Below, piece after piece: positions 31,518-39,378 of a stretch of 64,000 nucleotides of DNA. The DNA is from a virus. The stretch covers positions 24,839 through 88,838 of IMG/VR virus record IMGVR_UViG_3300033153_010718; one strand, written 5' to 3'. The stretch's first letter is position 1. Every line of letters begins with the position of its first letter. The notes beneath the pieces were generated by a model. The model ran no database searches. It was given only the letters and a program-made list of their open reading frames with translations, and was not told the origin of the DNA. The translations under genes were made by a program, and so were the position numbers.

Positions 31518-31723
31518 GGCAGGTTGTCGTCCAGGATCTGCACAGCAGCGCTGACCGTCGCCGTAGCCTGCGCCTTCGCCTTGCCGATGCCGGCCTGCAG
31601 AACCGTGCGCGCCGCTCGCATCGCCGTGTGCGCCTTGGTCAGCTCCAGCGCGAGCATCTGCTCGCCGTCGCCGTCCCGCACGATGGAATTCATGAGCCCC
31701 GCGTCGGCCTTCTTCGCGGTCAT
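31514..31723 (-). CDS. Ala-rich helical protein
   Basis: 69 aa, one long helical hairpin (MLALELTKAHTAMRAARTVL, AKAQATATVSAAVQIL). ATGA overlap. Confidence 0.7.
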   Translation of the reverse strand: MTAKKADAGLMNSIVRDGDGEQMLALELTKAHTAMRAARTVLQAGIGKAKAQATATVSAAVQILDDNLP

Positions 31724-32031
31724 CGTTCCCCGAGCGCCTTCAGCGCCTTTCGGATCCTGGTGTCCCCGCTCATGGTCATGTCGCACGTGAACTGGAACCG
31801 GCCGGTGGGGAGAAAGTGGGCCGACCACGTCCCGTGCCGCGGACTGCCGTCTACTCGAACGCCGCCGCGGATCGTGGCGAACGCCTCTACGCCGTCCTCG
31901 TACTTGAGACCGTCGAGGAATTTGAGCGCCCTCTTGATGCTCGACTTGGCCACCGCGCCCCACTCGAACACGGGCTCCTGCAACGCCGTCTCAAGCTCGG
32001 CCATGACCGCGTCTACGCTGCGCCTGGTCAT
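31720..32031 (-). CDS. Hypothetical protein
   Basis: 103 aa. Helical start (TRRSVDAVMAELETAL), then strands with GTWSAHFLPTGRFQFTCDM. Directly downstream of the barstar-like gene and coupled to it. Confidence 0.73.
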   Translation of the reverse strand: MTRRSVDAVMAELETALQEPVFEWGAVAKSSIKRALKFLDGLKYEDGVEAFATIRGGVRVDGSPRHGTWSAHFLPTGRFQFTCDMTMSGDTRIRKALKALGER

Positions 32032-32405
32032 TCGAGGCGCAGCTCGATCAGCGGGTGCTCGCGGATGATGTTCACCAGCCAGTCGAAGACCGTCGGTCCA
32101 ATCCTGGCCTCTGCCGCCGCCAGATCGTGGCTCACCGCCGACCGCGACCCCGGGTGACACCGCCGCAGCCGCAGCTTGAGGCGCCACACGGTCTCCTCGT
32201 AGCCCAACCGCTTGGCCGATTCGATGGCGTTCTTCCACACGAGCACGAAACCGCCGGACGGCGTGCCCCATTCACCCCGCAGGACATCGTTGAACGCGTC
32301 GAGGTTGCGGCCCCACGCGGCAGGCTCGATCTCCAGCACGCGCTCGATCTCGTCGTAGAAGCCGTTGAGGCCCTGGAACCGTGCGCCGTCGATCTCGTAC
32401 ACCAT
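32028..32405 (-). CDS. Barstar-like ribonuclease inhibitor
   Basis: 125 aa. YEIDGARFQGLNGFYDEI, then AWGRNLDAFNDVLRG-x-WGTPSGGFVLVW, and a C-terminal FDWLVNIIREH-x-LIELRLE: the whole barstar pattern, with a ~25-residue polar insert before the last helix. Barstars bind and block barnase-type RNases; in a phage it may neutralise a host toxic RNase or the RNase of a rival element. GGAG is 6 nt before ATG 32405. No barnase gene is visible here. Confidence 0.85.
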   Translation of the reverse strand: MVYEIDGARFQGLNGFYDEIERVLEIEPAAWGRNLDAFNDVLRGEWGTPSGGFVLVWKNAIESAKRLGYEETVWRLKLRLRRCHPGSRSAVSHDLAAAEARIGPTVFDWLVNIIREHPLIELRLE

Positions 32406-32433
32406 CAGTCGCTCCAGCGTTGTTGGGCCATGC

Positions 32434-32619
32434 CTACCCTCCCGCCTCCTCAACCTCTGCCGTGTTCATGCCAAACGCCTCGGCAATCACGATCGCGCCC
32501 TGACGAGCAAAGTGCCCCGCCCGGTCCGCCGCGTCACAGTGCACGGACGTTAGTAGGAACAAAGTGGCGTCAATGAGGGCCTCGGCCTGATCACGCGACA
32601 GCTCCACGTGCTTGCTCAT
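32434..32619 (-). CDS. Small helical protein
   Basis: 61 aa, helical hairpin with SRDQAEALIDATLFLLTS; single base gap from the upstream stop. Unknown. Confidence 0.68.
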   Translation of the reverse strand: MSKHVELSRDQAEALIDATLFLLTSVHCDAADRAGHFARQGAIVIAEAFGMNTAEVEEAGG

Positions 32620-32620
32620 C

Positions 32621-33100
32621 TCAGTCGCTCCATCGCTTGCCGCAGTCGAGGCAGAGGAGGTGCTCGACAGACCCTTGGCTCCAGCCGGTCGTCTCGCGGT
32701 TGAGGTGCCGGCAGCGCGCCTGCACGTCGCGCGTCGCGAGCTGCTCGGGCAAGCCGCGCATCGGTGTCAGGAGATCGTGCCGCCACAGATGCGGCCAGCC
32801 CAGTGACGAGCGCTCGCTGGAGAAGCTCATGGTCACGATCTCACCGTCGGGCCGCTCCAGGCTCCAGCTCTCGCTCTCCCAGACCACGTGATAGCGCCAG
32901 TGGTTGCGCGACTCGCTCTCGGCCTGACCGTAGTTGACGCCTCCCACGACACCTACGACACACACCCCGGAACCGCGCCACGGGTTCGGATCGTCGCTCT
33001 CGCGGAAGCGCTCCATCGTCATGGCCACGACGGTCACCGGCTCGATGGGGATCTCGGGCGGCAGCGGCAGCGTGGGGTGCAGTTGGTGCGGCACCGTCAC
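32621..33100 (-). CDS. Paralogue of 34173 with added zinc ribbon
   Basis: 159 aa from GTG. GVVGGVNYGQAESESRNHWRYHVVW matches GVVAGVNYGRAEGEPRNYWRYRVVW in the gene at 34173. Unlike that gene it has a C-terminal C-x-H...CLDCGKRW ribbon. The homology extends upstream of this GTG (YDDERTAV), into DNA read in another frame by the next gene, so the true N-terminus may be encoded there. Confidence 0.72.
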   Translation of the reverse strand: MTVPHQLHPTLPLPPEIPIEPVTVVAMTMERFRESDDPNPWRGSGVCVVGVVGGVNYGQAESESRNHWRYHVVWESESWSLERPDGEIVTMSFSSERSSLGWPHLWRHDLLTPMRGLPEQLATRDVQARCRHLNRETTGWSQGSVEHLLCLDCGKRWSD

Positions 33101-33743
33101 CGCGGTCCGCTCGTCGTCGTAGCCAACCCAGCCGCTCGATCGCGCTAGCGCTCTCGGCGATGTACTCGGCGTTGTCGAAGGTGAGGAACCCCGAGTCCAC
33201 GCCCGAGTAGTGCCGCGCCGCGACCTCCTCCCCCGTCAGCCGCCTGGGCCCGGCCGGCTCGGGGCCGTAGATGAGCAGCGTGTTGGCCCGGTTCGGCGCG
33301 TGAGCGATCAGCTCCCGCCGACCGAGGCACTCGAAGAGGCCGGGCCACCCGCACGCCGACCCGTCGGTGTTCTGCCCCAGGTAGATGACGACCTCGGCGC
33401 GGTCCAGGATCCCCAGCAGCCCAGGCATCGGGCGGTTGGCTGGCCAGCTGAGGAACGCGACGCTGGGCACGGGACCGTCGTAGTGCTCGAAGTAGCTCTG
33501 GACGAACTGAATCTTGTCGGGCACGGGATTGCTCCCTACCAGCCAGACGGCCCCGCCTTCGAGATCAACGTCGAGGCGTTCCGGCGGATTGCGGTCCACC
33601 GCGATGACGCGCCCAACGTCGCAGTGCGCCACGAGGAACTTCGACCAGCCCAGGTCCCCGCATCCCAGGTCGATCACCTCGCAACCGCGCACCGCCACCT
33701 TCACGTGGTCCCGCTGATAGGCGCTCAAGCGGCCGTAGGTCAT
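32841..33743 (-). CDS. Class I SAM methyltransferase-like ORF, frame disturbed at end
   Basis: ORF of 300 aa; residues 1-205 are convincing. VIDLGCGDLG (motif I, SAM binding) and VIAVDRNP (acidic motif II end) identify a Rossmann methyltransferase; substrate unknown. Near residue 205 SASAIERLGWL, an AVD-like motif, appears where the protein ought to end, yet the frame stays open 260 bp further through the next gene as Arg-rich junk. A one-base indel near 33130 would either terminate it or join it to the next gene. Confidence 0.7.
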   Translation of the reverse strand: MTYGRLSAYQRDHVKVAVRGCEVIDLGCGDLGWSKFLVAHCDVGRVIAVDRNPPERLDVDLEGGAVWLVGSNPVPDKIQFVQSYFEHYDGPVPSVAFLSWPANRPMPGLLGILDRAEVVIYLGQNTDGSACGWPGLFECLGRRELIAHAPNRANTLLIYGPEPAGPRRLTGEEVAARHYSGVDSGFLTFDNAEYIAESASAIERLGWLRRRADRGDGAAPTAPHAAAAARDPHRAGDRRGHDDGALPRERRSEPVARFRGVCRRCRGRRQLRSGRERVAQPLALSRGLGERELEPGAARR

Positions 33744-33961
33744 GGCGCGCGGTCCGAGCCTTTTCGGTAAGGCCCGGGGTGCTGGTCGTAGCGGTCGCGC
33801 ACGCGAAGGCCGTCCGCCTCGCTCGCCTTCATGGAGTCGAACCGCAGGCCGCTCATGCCGTGCTCGCCGTGGCAACGGAAAGCCACGCCAGACTCGGTAA
33901 CGGTCACGCGAACGGCGGGTCCTCCACAGTAAGGGCAGTCTACGTTCATGCGCTTGGCCAT
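33740..33961 (-). CDS. Zinc-ribbon protein
   Basis: 73 aa. CPYCGGPAVRVTVTESGVAFRCHGEHG is a ribbon of the topoisomerase/primase type (CxxC, strands, C-x2-H). ATGA into the methyltransferase. Confidence 0.75.
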   Translation of the reverse strand: MAKRMNVDCPYCGGPAVRVTVTESGVAFRCHGEHGMSGLRFDSMKASEADGLRVRDRYDQHPGPYRKGSDRAP

Positions 33962-34176
33962 CACGCCTCCGGGTGCACGCGGCAGTGAACCCGCTTCTTC
34001 AGGAGCTTCTTGCACGTCTTGCAGGTGACCTTCTTCGCGTCCCGCGTCGCGTTGCCCTCGCGCTTGATCTTCCGAGCCCGATCTCCCGAGCAGCACGCCG
34101 CCCAGCCGCCGATGATGTGCGTCGTCGAGCGCACCGCGGCGTAACAGATCGCGCCGGAGTAGTGGATTGCGCTCAC
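33961..34176 (-). CDS. Basic Cys protein related to 49216 N-terminus
   Basis: 71 aa. ICYAAVRSTTHI and VTCKTCKKLLKKRVHC parallel MNSTTVVGDVTCKNCKK in the gene at 49216. GTG start in a GTGA overlap. Likely a small nucleic-acid-binding knuckle. Confidence 0.72.
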   Translation of the reverse strand: MSAIHYSGAICYAAVRSTTHIIGGWAACCSGDRARKIKREGNATRDAKKVTCKTCKKLLKKRVHCRVHPEA

Positions 34177-34622
34177 GCCTGCGCCGCCCCCGGCAACCCC
34201 CGCATGACCACCAGCATGTCGTGCCGCCACGGATGCGGCCAGCCCGGCAGCCCAGGCTCGCTGGAGAAAGCCATCGTGATGACCTCGCCGTCCGGCCGCG
34301 TCATCTCCCAGCCCTCGAACTGCCAGACCACGCGGTACCGCCAGTAGTTCCTCGGCTCGCCCTCGGCCCTGCCGTAGTTGACGCCGGCCACGACGCCCAC
34401 CGCCGACACGCCGGAGTCCCGCCACAGTTCGCGGCTCTCGTCGTCGTGCTGGAAGTAGAGCGCCATCGGCATGGCCACCGTAGCCCCCGGCGGAATCGGC
34501 ACCTCGGGCGGCAGCTGAGCAGTCACCGCATGCGGGTGCGGGCACGCAGCCCGCTCCGCGTCGTATTGCCGCAGCGCGTTGATCACGGCGGAACTCAAAC
34601 CAGGTTCGTCTTCGTATTTCAT
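34173..34622 (-). CDS. Paralogue of 32621
   Basis: 149 aa. Starts MKYEDEPGLSSAVINALRQYD, where SSAVINALRQ looks like an N-terminal form of the AVD motif, then the shared GVVAGVNYG and RPDGEVITMAFSSEP blocks. Leaderless-type promoter upstream. Confidence 0.75.
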   Translation of the reverse strand: MKYEDEPGLSSAVINALRQYDAERAACPHPHAVTAQLPPEVPIPPGATVAMPMALYFQHDDESRELWRDSGVSAVGVVAGVNYGRAEGEPRNYWRYRVVWQFEGWEMTRPDGEVITMAFSSEPGLPGWPHPWRHDMLVVMRGLPGAAQA

Positions 34623-34831
34623 GTCTCTGTTCTACCCAGCTCTGCCAACGCGAGCACCGCAGGCTGCTCGATGTAGCAGCCGTCGGCGTGACGACTCAGG
34701 CGATGGCCCTCGCACGTGTGCCACGCCCAGACCTCGCCGTCGCCTCCCAAGATCAGCTCGCCCCAGCACGGCCTGCCCGAAGCACCGCGGTCGCTGAGCG
34801 TGCTTACCCAGCACTCGGGCTGCTCAGGCAT
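34619..34831 (-). CDS. CWG/CEGH tandem family, copy 1
   Basis: 70 aa. C-x7..., RPCWGELI, HTCEGHRL, YIEQPAVLALAELGRTET. The three Cys plus His probably form one metal site; PAVLALAELA is a variant tail. Last of five consecutive paralogues. Confidence 0.75.
   Translation of the reverse strand: MPEQPECWVSTLSDRGASGRPCWGELILGGDGEVWAWHTCEGHRLSRHADGCYIEQPAVLALAELGRTET
34629..34634 (-). promoter_or_regulatory. GGGTAGAAC element, 6 nt from ATG
   Basis: Minus strand GGGTAGAAC, 6 nt, ATG 34622; inside the last codons (AELGRTET) of the upstream paralogue. Confidence 0.66.
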
Positions 34832-35060
34832 CAGCCAACTCCGCAAGCGCGAGGACAGCAGGCTGTTCGACGTAGACCTGCTGGTCGTAGAGCAGCCGGT
34901 GACCCTCGCACGCGTAGACCGCGTGCGAGGAGAAGGGCTTCCCCGACTTCCAGTTCGTCCTGATCGTCGCTGCGACCTTCACCACTCCCCAGCACGGTCC
35001 GCCGAGCTGCCCGCTGACCAGCGAGTTGTCCACGTCCCTCGTCCAGCACTTCTCAGTCAT
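34824..35060 (-). CDS. CWG/CEGH tandem family, copy 2
   Basis: 78 aa. GPCWGVV, YACEGHRLLY, YVEQPAVLALAELADA. Eight-base overlap with copy 3. Confidence 0.75.
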   Translation of the reverse strand: MTEKCWTRDVDNSLVSGQLGGPCWGVVKVAATIRTNWKSGKPFSSHAVYACEGHRLLYDQQVYVEQPAVLALAELADA

Positions 35061-35256
35061 CGACAAGATCCGACAGCGCGATGACGGCCGGCTTCTCGAC
35101 GTAGGGTCCGCCGCTGTAGACCAGCCGATGGCCCTCGCACGCGTAGATCGGATCGAGAGCTTCGACGATGAGGATGCGGCGAGCCTCCCCGATCGCGCCC
35201 CAGCACGCCCCCAGCTTGTCATCAGCCGCCCGGCACCCGCGCCCCGGCTCAGTCAC
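35053..35256 (-). CDS. CWG/CEGH tandem family, copy 3
   Basis: 67 aa. GACWGAIGEA, YACEGHRLVY, YVEKPAVIALSDLVDD; the tail here is closest to the canonical D-L-V form. Confidence 0.75.
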   Translation of the reverse strand: MTEPGRGCRAADDKLGACWGAIGEARRILIVEALDPIYACEGHRLVYSGGPYVEKPAVIALSDLVDD

Positions 35257-35446
35257 GGGCTAGCTCCGCGAGAGCGAGCACAGCCGGCTGTTTGATGTAG
35301 TCGTCGCCGCGCCACGTGTTCCGGTGACCCTCGCACGCGCAGAGAACCTCCTCGTCGAGCCGGACCGGATCCACGCGTGTCACCGCGCCCCAGCACGGCC
35401 CCCCGTAGCGGCCCCCGTACACGCAGCACTCGGGCTTCTCAGGCAT
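35249..35446 (-). CDS. CWG/CEGH tandem family, copy 4
   Basis: 65 aa. GPCWGAV, CACEGHRNTW, YIKQPAVLALAELARD. Confidence 0.75.
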   Translation of the reverse strand: MPEKPECCVYGGRYGGPCWGAVTRVDPVRLDEEVLCACEGHRNTWRGDDYIKQPAVLALAELARD

Positions 35447-35789
35447 CAGCCAGCTCGGCCAAAGCCACGACCGCGGGCTTCTCGATGTAGGCGCCCTGCT
35501 CGTAGAACAGCTGGTGCCCCTCGCACGCGTAGATCTCGTGCGCGACGTCGCGATCCCCCTCCTCGTAGTCGCAGTAGGGCTCCGAGACCAGTCGATCGAT
35601 CTTGACCGTAGCCACGCACCGCGTCGCGCCCCAACACGGCCCACCGATCACGGTCAGGTCCAGGTCCCGGTCCGACCAAGCGCACTCCGGCGCGCAAGGC
35701 TCGCGGTGGACAGCGTAGAGGTCAGGCCATTTTGGGTATTTTGCCAGCCCTTCCACACCGCCCTCCCGCGTTACAGAACCGTTACTCAC
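35439..35789 (-). CDS. CWG/CEGH tandem family, copy 5 (long)
   Basis: 116 aa. An extra N-terminal segment (PDLYAVHREPCAPECAW) precedes GPCWGATR, YACEGHQLFY and YIEKPAVVALAELADA. Probably the parent copy of the tandem expansion. Confidence 0.74.
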   Translation of the reverse strand: MSNGSVTREGGVEGLAKYPKWPDLYAVHREPCAPECAWSDRDLDLTVIGGPCWGATRCVATVKIDRLVSEPYCDYEEGDRDVAHEIYACEGHQLFYEQGAYIEKPAVVALAELADA

Positions 35790-35991
35790 CAGCCCCAGCC
35801 GCCGTCCGACAGCTCGCACACATGGCCGTCAACACCGGACCCGGCGGCCCGATGGTAATCCCCTGTCCCGGAACCGCCTCGATCTTCAATCTCGGCACGT
35901 TCGGATCCTCGCACGGCACCCATCGCCACCCTTCCGGCAGCTCGGCACCCTCGTGCTCGACCTCCCGCCGACACGGCCCGCCGCAGCGCAC
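35782..35991 (-). CDS. Cys-rich small protein
   Basis: 69 aa from GTG overlapping the ATPase stop. CGGPC at the start, CASC at the end, beta strands between. CGGPCRREVEHEGAELP recalls the GGPCWG core of the tandem family downstream. Confidence 0.68.
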   Translation of the reverse strand: MRCGGPCRREVEHEGAELPEGWRWVPCEDPNVPRLKIEAVPGQGITIGPPGPVLTAMCASCRTAAGAGE

Positions 35992-37268
35992 TACTTGCCG
36001 GTCTTCGGGACCTTCATGAGATCCAGGCACGCCAGCGGGAAGATCGCCTCACCCGCGCCACCGTTCTCGCGGAACCACGCCACGTCCGCGGTCGCCGACG
36101 CTCGGCAGTTGTCCGTCGCCGTGGTCCGCGTCACGCTCGTCACCGTCATGAACGGCCCGCCCGACTTCAGCCGCACGATGTCGCCAGCCTTGATCTCGGG
36201 AGTCGCATCAGCGCCCGGCCCCTGACCGCACGTGTGCGGCGCGTTGTCGCCAGCGCAACCGCGGCACAGCCCGCCCCCCGAGAGCATCTTACCCAGGCCG
36301 GTCAAGCCGGCCTCGCGTTCCTCTGCCATTGCACTCTCCTCGGTCTTCTTGGGCTTCTTCGCCTTCTTGGTCTTGGCGTTGTCCACGTTCGTCTCGTCCA
36401 CCGCCACGCCGGCCATGTCGCGCAGCGACCCGCGCAGGTCCGCCTCGAAATCCCGCCGCAGCTCCTCGGGCACGGCGATGATCTTCAGGCCGGGATCGTC
36501 CGCCGGACCCTCGCCACCTTCCAGGATCCTGCTGACCTTGATCCTTACCGGCGTAGCGCCCTTGGGGTAAATGGCCACGCGAAAGTTCTTCTTGGACCAC
36601 GCCGCCGGGTTCGCGTCCCACGCGGCCATGGACACGTAGGTCGCACCGTTCTCCGCAATAGCGCGCGTGTTCCTGTACCCCGACCCGGTCACGACTATCG
36701 CGCCCGGCAGCGGAACGCAGCCGACGTTGGCCACGGTGCTGCGCCGATGCAGGTCGTGCGCGGTCGCGGCCAGCCTCTTGCCGTCAATGCCGGAATCGTT
36801 GGCGTTGTCCACGATCAGCCCCACCACGTTGAGCCCCATGATCGCCGGATCGTCAGCCGGCGCCGCGATCACGACGACGTTGTCGGGAAACTCCAGCGTG
36901 TTCTTGGTCGCGACGTACCTGCCGTTGAAGTAGGGCGCGGTGCGCAACAGCGCGTCCAGGAGCTGCACCATGTTGTTGCCGCACAGGACCACGTGCAGCT
37001 TCTCGCTCTTGCTGATCCCGTAGGCCCGCGCCCCGCCGACCTCCATCAGCTCGTACAGCAGGCGCAGAGCGACCAGCTGGCAGAACGTGGTCTTGCCGGT
37101 CGCCAGCGCACCGTCCACGACGAGCGGTTGGTGCCTGTAGGGCTGGCCGAATACCACGGCGAAGAGGTCAATCCAGCCGGGGTAGACCGTGCCCGCCAGC
37201 TTTCCGCTGAACTCGGACAGCGACAGGAACTCCCCGAGGCTCGCCAAATCGCGCTCGATCTTCAACAT
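35991..37268 (-). CDS. Terminase-like ATPase fused to a YodC-like domain
   Basis: 425 aa. Walker A G-x4-GKT (GALATGKT, 53-60) and NTLEFPDNVVVIAAPADDPAIMGLNVVGLIVDN (about 123-155) match the ATPase core of large terminases (strand, target-recognition loop, Walker B). The Walker B acidic pair is D-N instead of D-E, which would impair hydrolysis. No nuclease domain follows; instead a K/E-rich linker, a CRGC/C site and a C-terminal AGDIVRLKSGGPFMTV segment of the YodC/DUF2158 type. So a packaging-like motor derivative, not a complete terminase. Confidence 0.72.
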   Translation of the reverse strand: MLKIERDLASLGEFLSLSEFSGKLAGTVYPGWIDLFAVVFGQPYRHQPLVVDGALATGKTTFCQLVALRLLYELMEVGGARAYGISKSEKLHVVLCGNNMVQLLDALLRTAPYFNGRYVATKNTLEFPDNVVVIAAPADDPAIMGLNVVGLIVDNANDSGIDGKRLAATAHDLHRRSTVANVGCVPLPGAIVVTGSGYRNTRAIAENGATYVSMAAWDANPAAWSKKNFRVAIYPKGATPVRIKVSRILEGGEGPADDPGLKIIAVPEELRRDFEADLRGSLRDMAGVAVDETNVDNAKTKKAKKPKKTEESAMAEEREAGLTGLGKMLSGGGLCRGCAGDNAPHTCGQGPGADATPEIKAGDIVRLKSGGPFMTVTSVTRTTATDNCRASATADVAWFRENGGAGEAIFPLACLDLMKVPKTGK

Positions 37269-37287
37269 GTTCTGCCTCTTCTCTCTT

Positions 37288-37548
37288 CTAGCTGTTAATG
37301 ATCAGGCACGCGCGCGGGAACGTGTGCGTCTGTACCAGCCCGTCGTCGTTGATCCAGACCACGTCCACGCGCGGTGGCAGAGACGGCCCCGGGCCGTCGG
37401 CCAGCGTTCGGGCCAACTGCATCACGCCCGTCACCGTCATGATCGGTCCGCCGCTTTTGAGCCTCACGGTGTCGCCGACGAAGACAGGCTCCAGCTTCTC
37501 GGGCGGCTTGTCGGCAGGCTTCTCGGTCTCTTCGGACACGTTGTCCAT
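37288..37548 (-). CDS. YodC-like (DUF2158) protein
   Basis: 86 aa. Pro/Lys-rich start, then VGDTVRLKSGGPIMTVTGV and a VDVVW...TFPRACL end, nearly the same as the C-terminus of the ATPase next door. One probably arose from the other by duplication and fusion. Confidence 0.82.
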   Translation of the reverse strand: MDNVSEETEKPADKPPEKLEPVFVGDTVRLKSGGPIMTVTGVMQLARTLADGPGPSLPPRVDVVWINDDGLVQTHTFPRACLIINS

Positions 37549-38435
37549 CAGTCCCTCAGTTCCGCCACGCAGATGCTCTTGGGATTGGTGATGACAACCT
37601 TCTGCCGCAGGACCATGCTCATGCCGTTCTTCTTCACAGCGTCGTTCGGCAGGAACTGGAACACGTAGGGCACCCACGCGATACTGCCGAACAGCGCCGC
37701 GTGCGCGCCCTTGTTCAAGAGCAGCAGCCGATCGCCCGGGAAGTGGTGCTGCGGCATGACGCGCACGATCTGCTGATTCTGCAGCCCCGCAGCCCGCGCG
37801 TGACTGCACACCGCGACATTCGGCAGGAGACCCGAACGACTGAAGCCCTTCTGCCGCTCCAGCTCGGCAATGTCAACCAGCGTCTGGCCCATGGTGACAC
37901 GGGTGTTCGGCTCCTCCACCACCTCCAGAGCTTGGGCCAGCGCGCTGTGCATGCAGAAGGTGATCGCCTCGTCGAACAGGTACTCCAGGATCGGGGCGTG
38001 CAGCTCACTCAGGTAGGTCGGCAGCCACGTGAGCCTGGTCGGCAGATCGAGCGGGTCCACGGACACCGCCTCGGTCTCCACGCGGAACGCGAGATCGAGA
38101 CGCGCATCACCAGTCGGCTTCGCGGCCGGATCGTCCGGGTCCAGCCGCGTCAGCAGCGGCAACCCGTAGCACGGCTGCGAAGCAGGGTGTACTGCGAAGA
38201 GATCGTGCACCTGGTGCCTGGCGAAGGCGAAGCCCAGGCCCTTCATGATCAAGTTCTTCCAATCCCCGCCGAGCAGCTCCTCCAAGGGATCGGTCGAGCG
38301 CTCGTCGAGCCGCCCGAAGTAGGCGAACTGGCTCGACAGGAGCCGCGCTGTTGCTGCGGCCCTCGTCACCGATGTATCGCGCGGGATGCAATGCTCCCAC
38401 GCGTCCGCTTCGTTGCCCCAGTAGCTCGGTCGCAT
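37548..38435 (-). CDS. Hypothetical structural-like protein
   Basis: 295 aa. Helical N-half, then beta-rich C-half (FPGDRLLLLNKGAHAALFGSIAWVPYVFQ and GMSMVLRQKVVITNPKSICVAEL). The ending recalls capsid- or sheath-like beta domains but no family is certain. Good GAGGAGGG Shine-Dalgarno and a TAGAAC promoter: head of the ATPase operon. Confidence 0.72.
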   Translation of the reverse strand: MRPSYWGNEADAWEHCIPRDTSVTRAAATARLLSSQFAYFGRLDERSTDPLEELLGGDWKNLIMKGLGFAFARHQVHDLFAVHPASQPCYGLPLLTRLDPDDPAAKPTGDARLDLAFRVETEAVSVDPLDLPTRLTWLPTYLSELHAPILEYLFDEAITFCMHSALAQALEVVEEPNTRVTMGQTLVDIAELERQKGFSRSGLLPNVAVCSHARAAGLQNQQIVRVMPQHHFPGDRLLLLNKGAHAALFGSIAWVPYVFQFLPNDAVKKNGMSMVLRQKVVITNPKSICVAELRD

Positions 38436-38458
38436 GTCGGCCCTCCTCGCCTGGCGCT

Positions 38459-38464
38459 GTTCTA
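38459..38464 (-). promoter_or_regulatory. GGGTAGAAC promoter element
   Basis: Minus strand AGGGTAGAAC, leader with GAGGAGGG, ATG 38435. Confidence 0.66.
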
Positions 38465-38649
38465 CCCTGGTTCGCGGACTCTGCGCAGTCCTCGGTTCCC
38501 GGATCTGGACTTGGTGTTGATGTGAAGGCGGGCTCTTAGGAGTCCCGATGTTGCCGAGGCGGCGGGGTAGGGGGTCGGCGTGGCGGACCTCGACAGCAGC
38601 CACCATTCTGTGCAGGAGCTTGCGCAGTCCGCCGTGCTACTCTGGATGG

Positions 38650-39015
38650 ATGGCCGACGATCGAGACAGGCTGTCTAAACTGAAGATCCTCCGGGACAGG
38701 ACCGACAACGCTGGCGAAAGAGCTGCAGCAGAGGCTGCACTCCAGCGCGGACTCCGTCGAGCTGGCTTGGTCGAGGCAGACCTGGTGCCGCCCACACCAG
38801 CTCGGCCTCCTGGCGCTCCCCCCGTTGGCGCGCGAGTGATGACGCCGTTCGGGGTCGGGACGATGATGCCTGATGGTCGGATCCGGCTGGACGGCCCGCC
38901 ACCAATGCCGCAGCCGATCATCCAGGTGCGGGTGTTCGGTGGCGGCTTCGGCGGCTTCAGCGCGACGTCGGCGAGTACCGACACCGGCACGAGCGGATTC
39001 AGCTTCAACTTCTAA
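38650..39015 (+). CDS. Hypothetical protein with DUF2786-like N-terminus
   Basis: 121 aa. DRDRLSKLKILRDRTDNAGERAAAEAALQRGL resembles the helical DUF2786 segment; the rest is Pro-rich then Gly/Phe/Ser-rich (FGGGFGGFSATS). ATG choice weak; GCTACTCTGGATGG just before it shares the CTCTGGA core of the operators at 42.8 and 43.7 kb. Confidence 0.6.
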   Translation: MADDRDRLSKLKILRDRTDNAGERAAAEAALQRGLRRAGLVEADLVPPTPARPPGAPPVGARVMTPFGVGTMMPDGRIRLDGPPPMPQPIIQVRVFGGGFGGFSATSASTDTGTSGFSFNF

Positions 39016-39064
39016 GGCCCGGCGTTGGCGTCTGCCCCAGCTTCCGGTTCTGCCCCGCAGCGTT

Positions 39065-39105
39065 GGTATCCGATGTATCCGAACGGGGGCCGGATTTCGG
39101 ATACC
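39065..39105. repeat. Nested inverted repeat
   Basis: GGTATCCGA (39065-39073) pairs with TCGGATACC (39097-39105), and inside it ATCCG (39077-39081) with CGGAT (39091-39095). Looks like a folded RNA or a protein-binding site after the previous gene. Confidence 0.55.
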
Positions 39106-39265
39106 TTCGGCGCTGGTGCACCTACTGTCGGGGCAGCCGGCGCCCCGAACTGCGAACTGCGCACCATCTGGGAAATCCAACATCCAGGTCACACCTGCCC
39201 CTCACGCCTTTCACAGCGTCACAGCCCGGTGCAACGCAGGAAGGGGGCGGCCTCCAGCCCCCTCT

Positions 39266-39277
39266 CCCCCGCTAGGG
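39266..39277. repeat. CCCCGCTAGGGG family, copy 1
   Basis: CCCCCGCTAGGG. CTAG is rare in much high-GC DNA, so recurrence is notable. Confidence 0.6.
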
Positions 39278-39316
39278 TAGGGCCTTGCTCACCCCTGCTC
39301 CTGCCAGCCGAAAACG

Positions 39317-39328
39317 CCCCGCTAGGGG
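39317..39328. repeat. CCCCGCTAGGGG family, copy 2
   Basis: Exact 12-mer, 51 bp from copy 1. Confidence 0.65.
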
Positions 39329-39378
39329 CCTATGCAGGAGGGGACTGGGGCCCGGTAGGCCGGGGCGCACAGTCGGGA

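Noticed and set aside
35991-37268. Complete large terminase
   Set aside because: Walker B Glu is missing and no nuclease domain follows; called terminase-like only.
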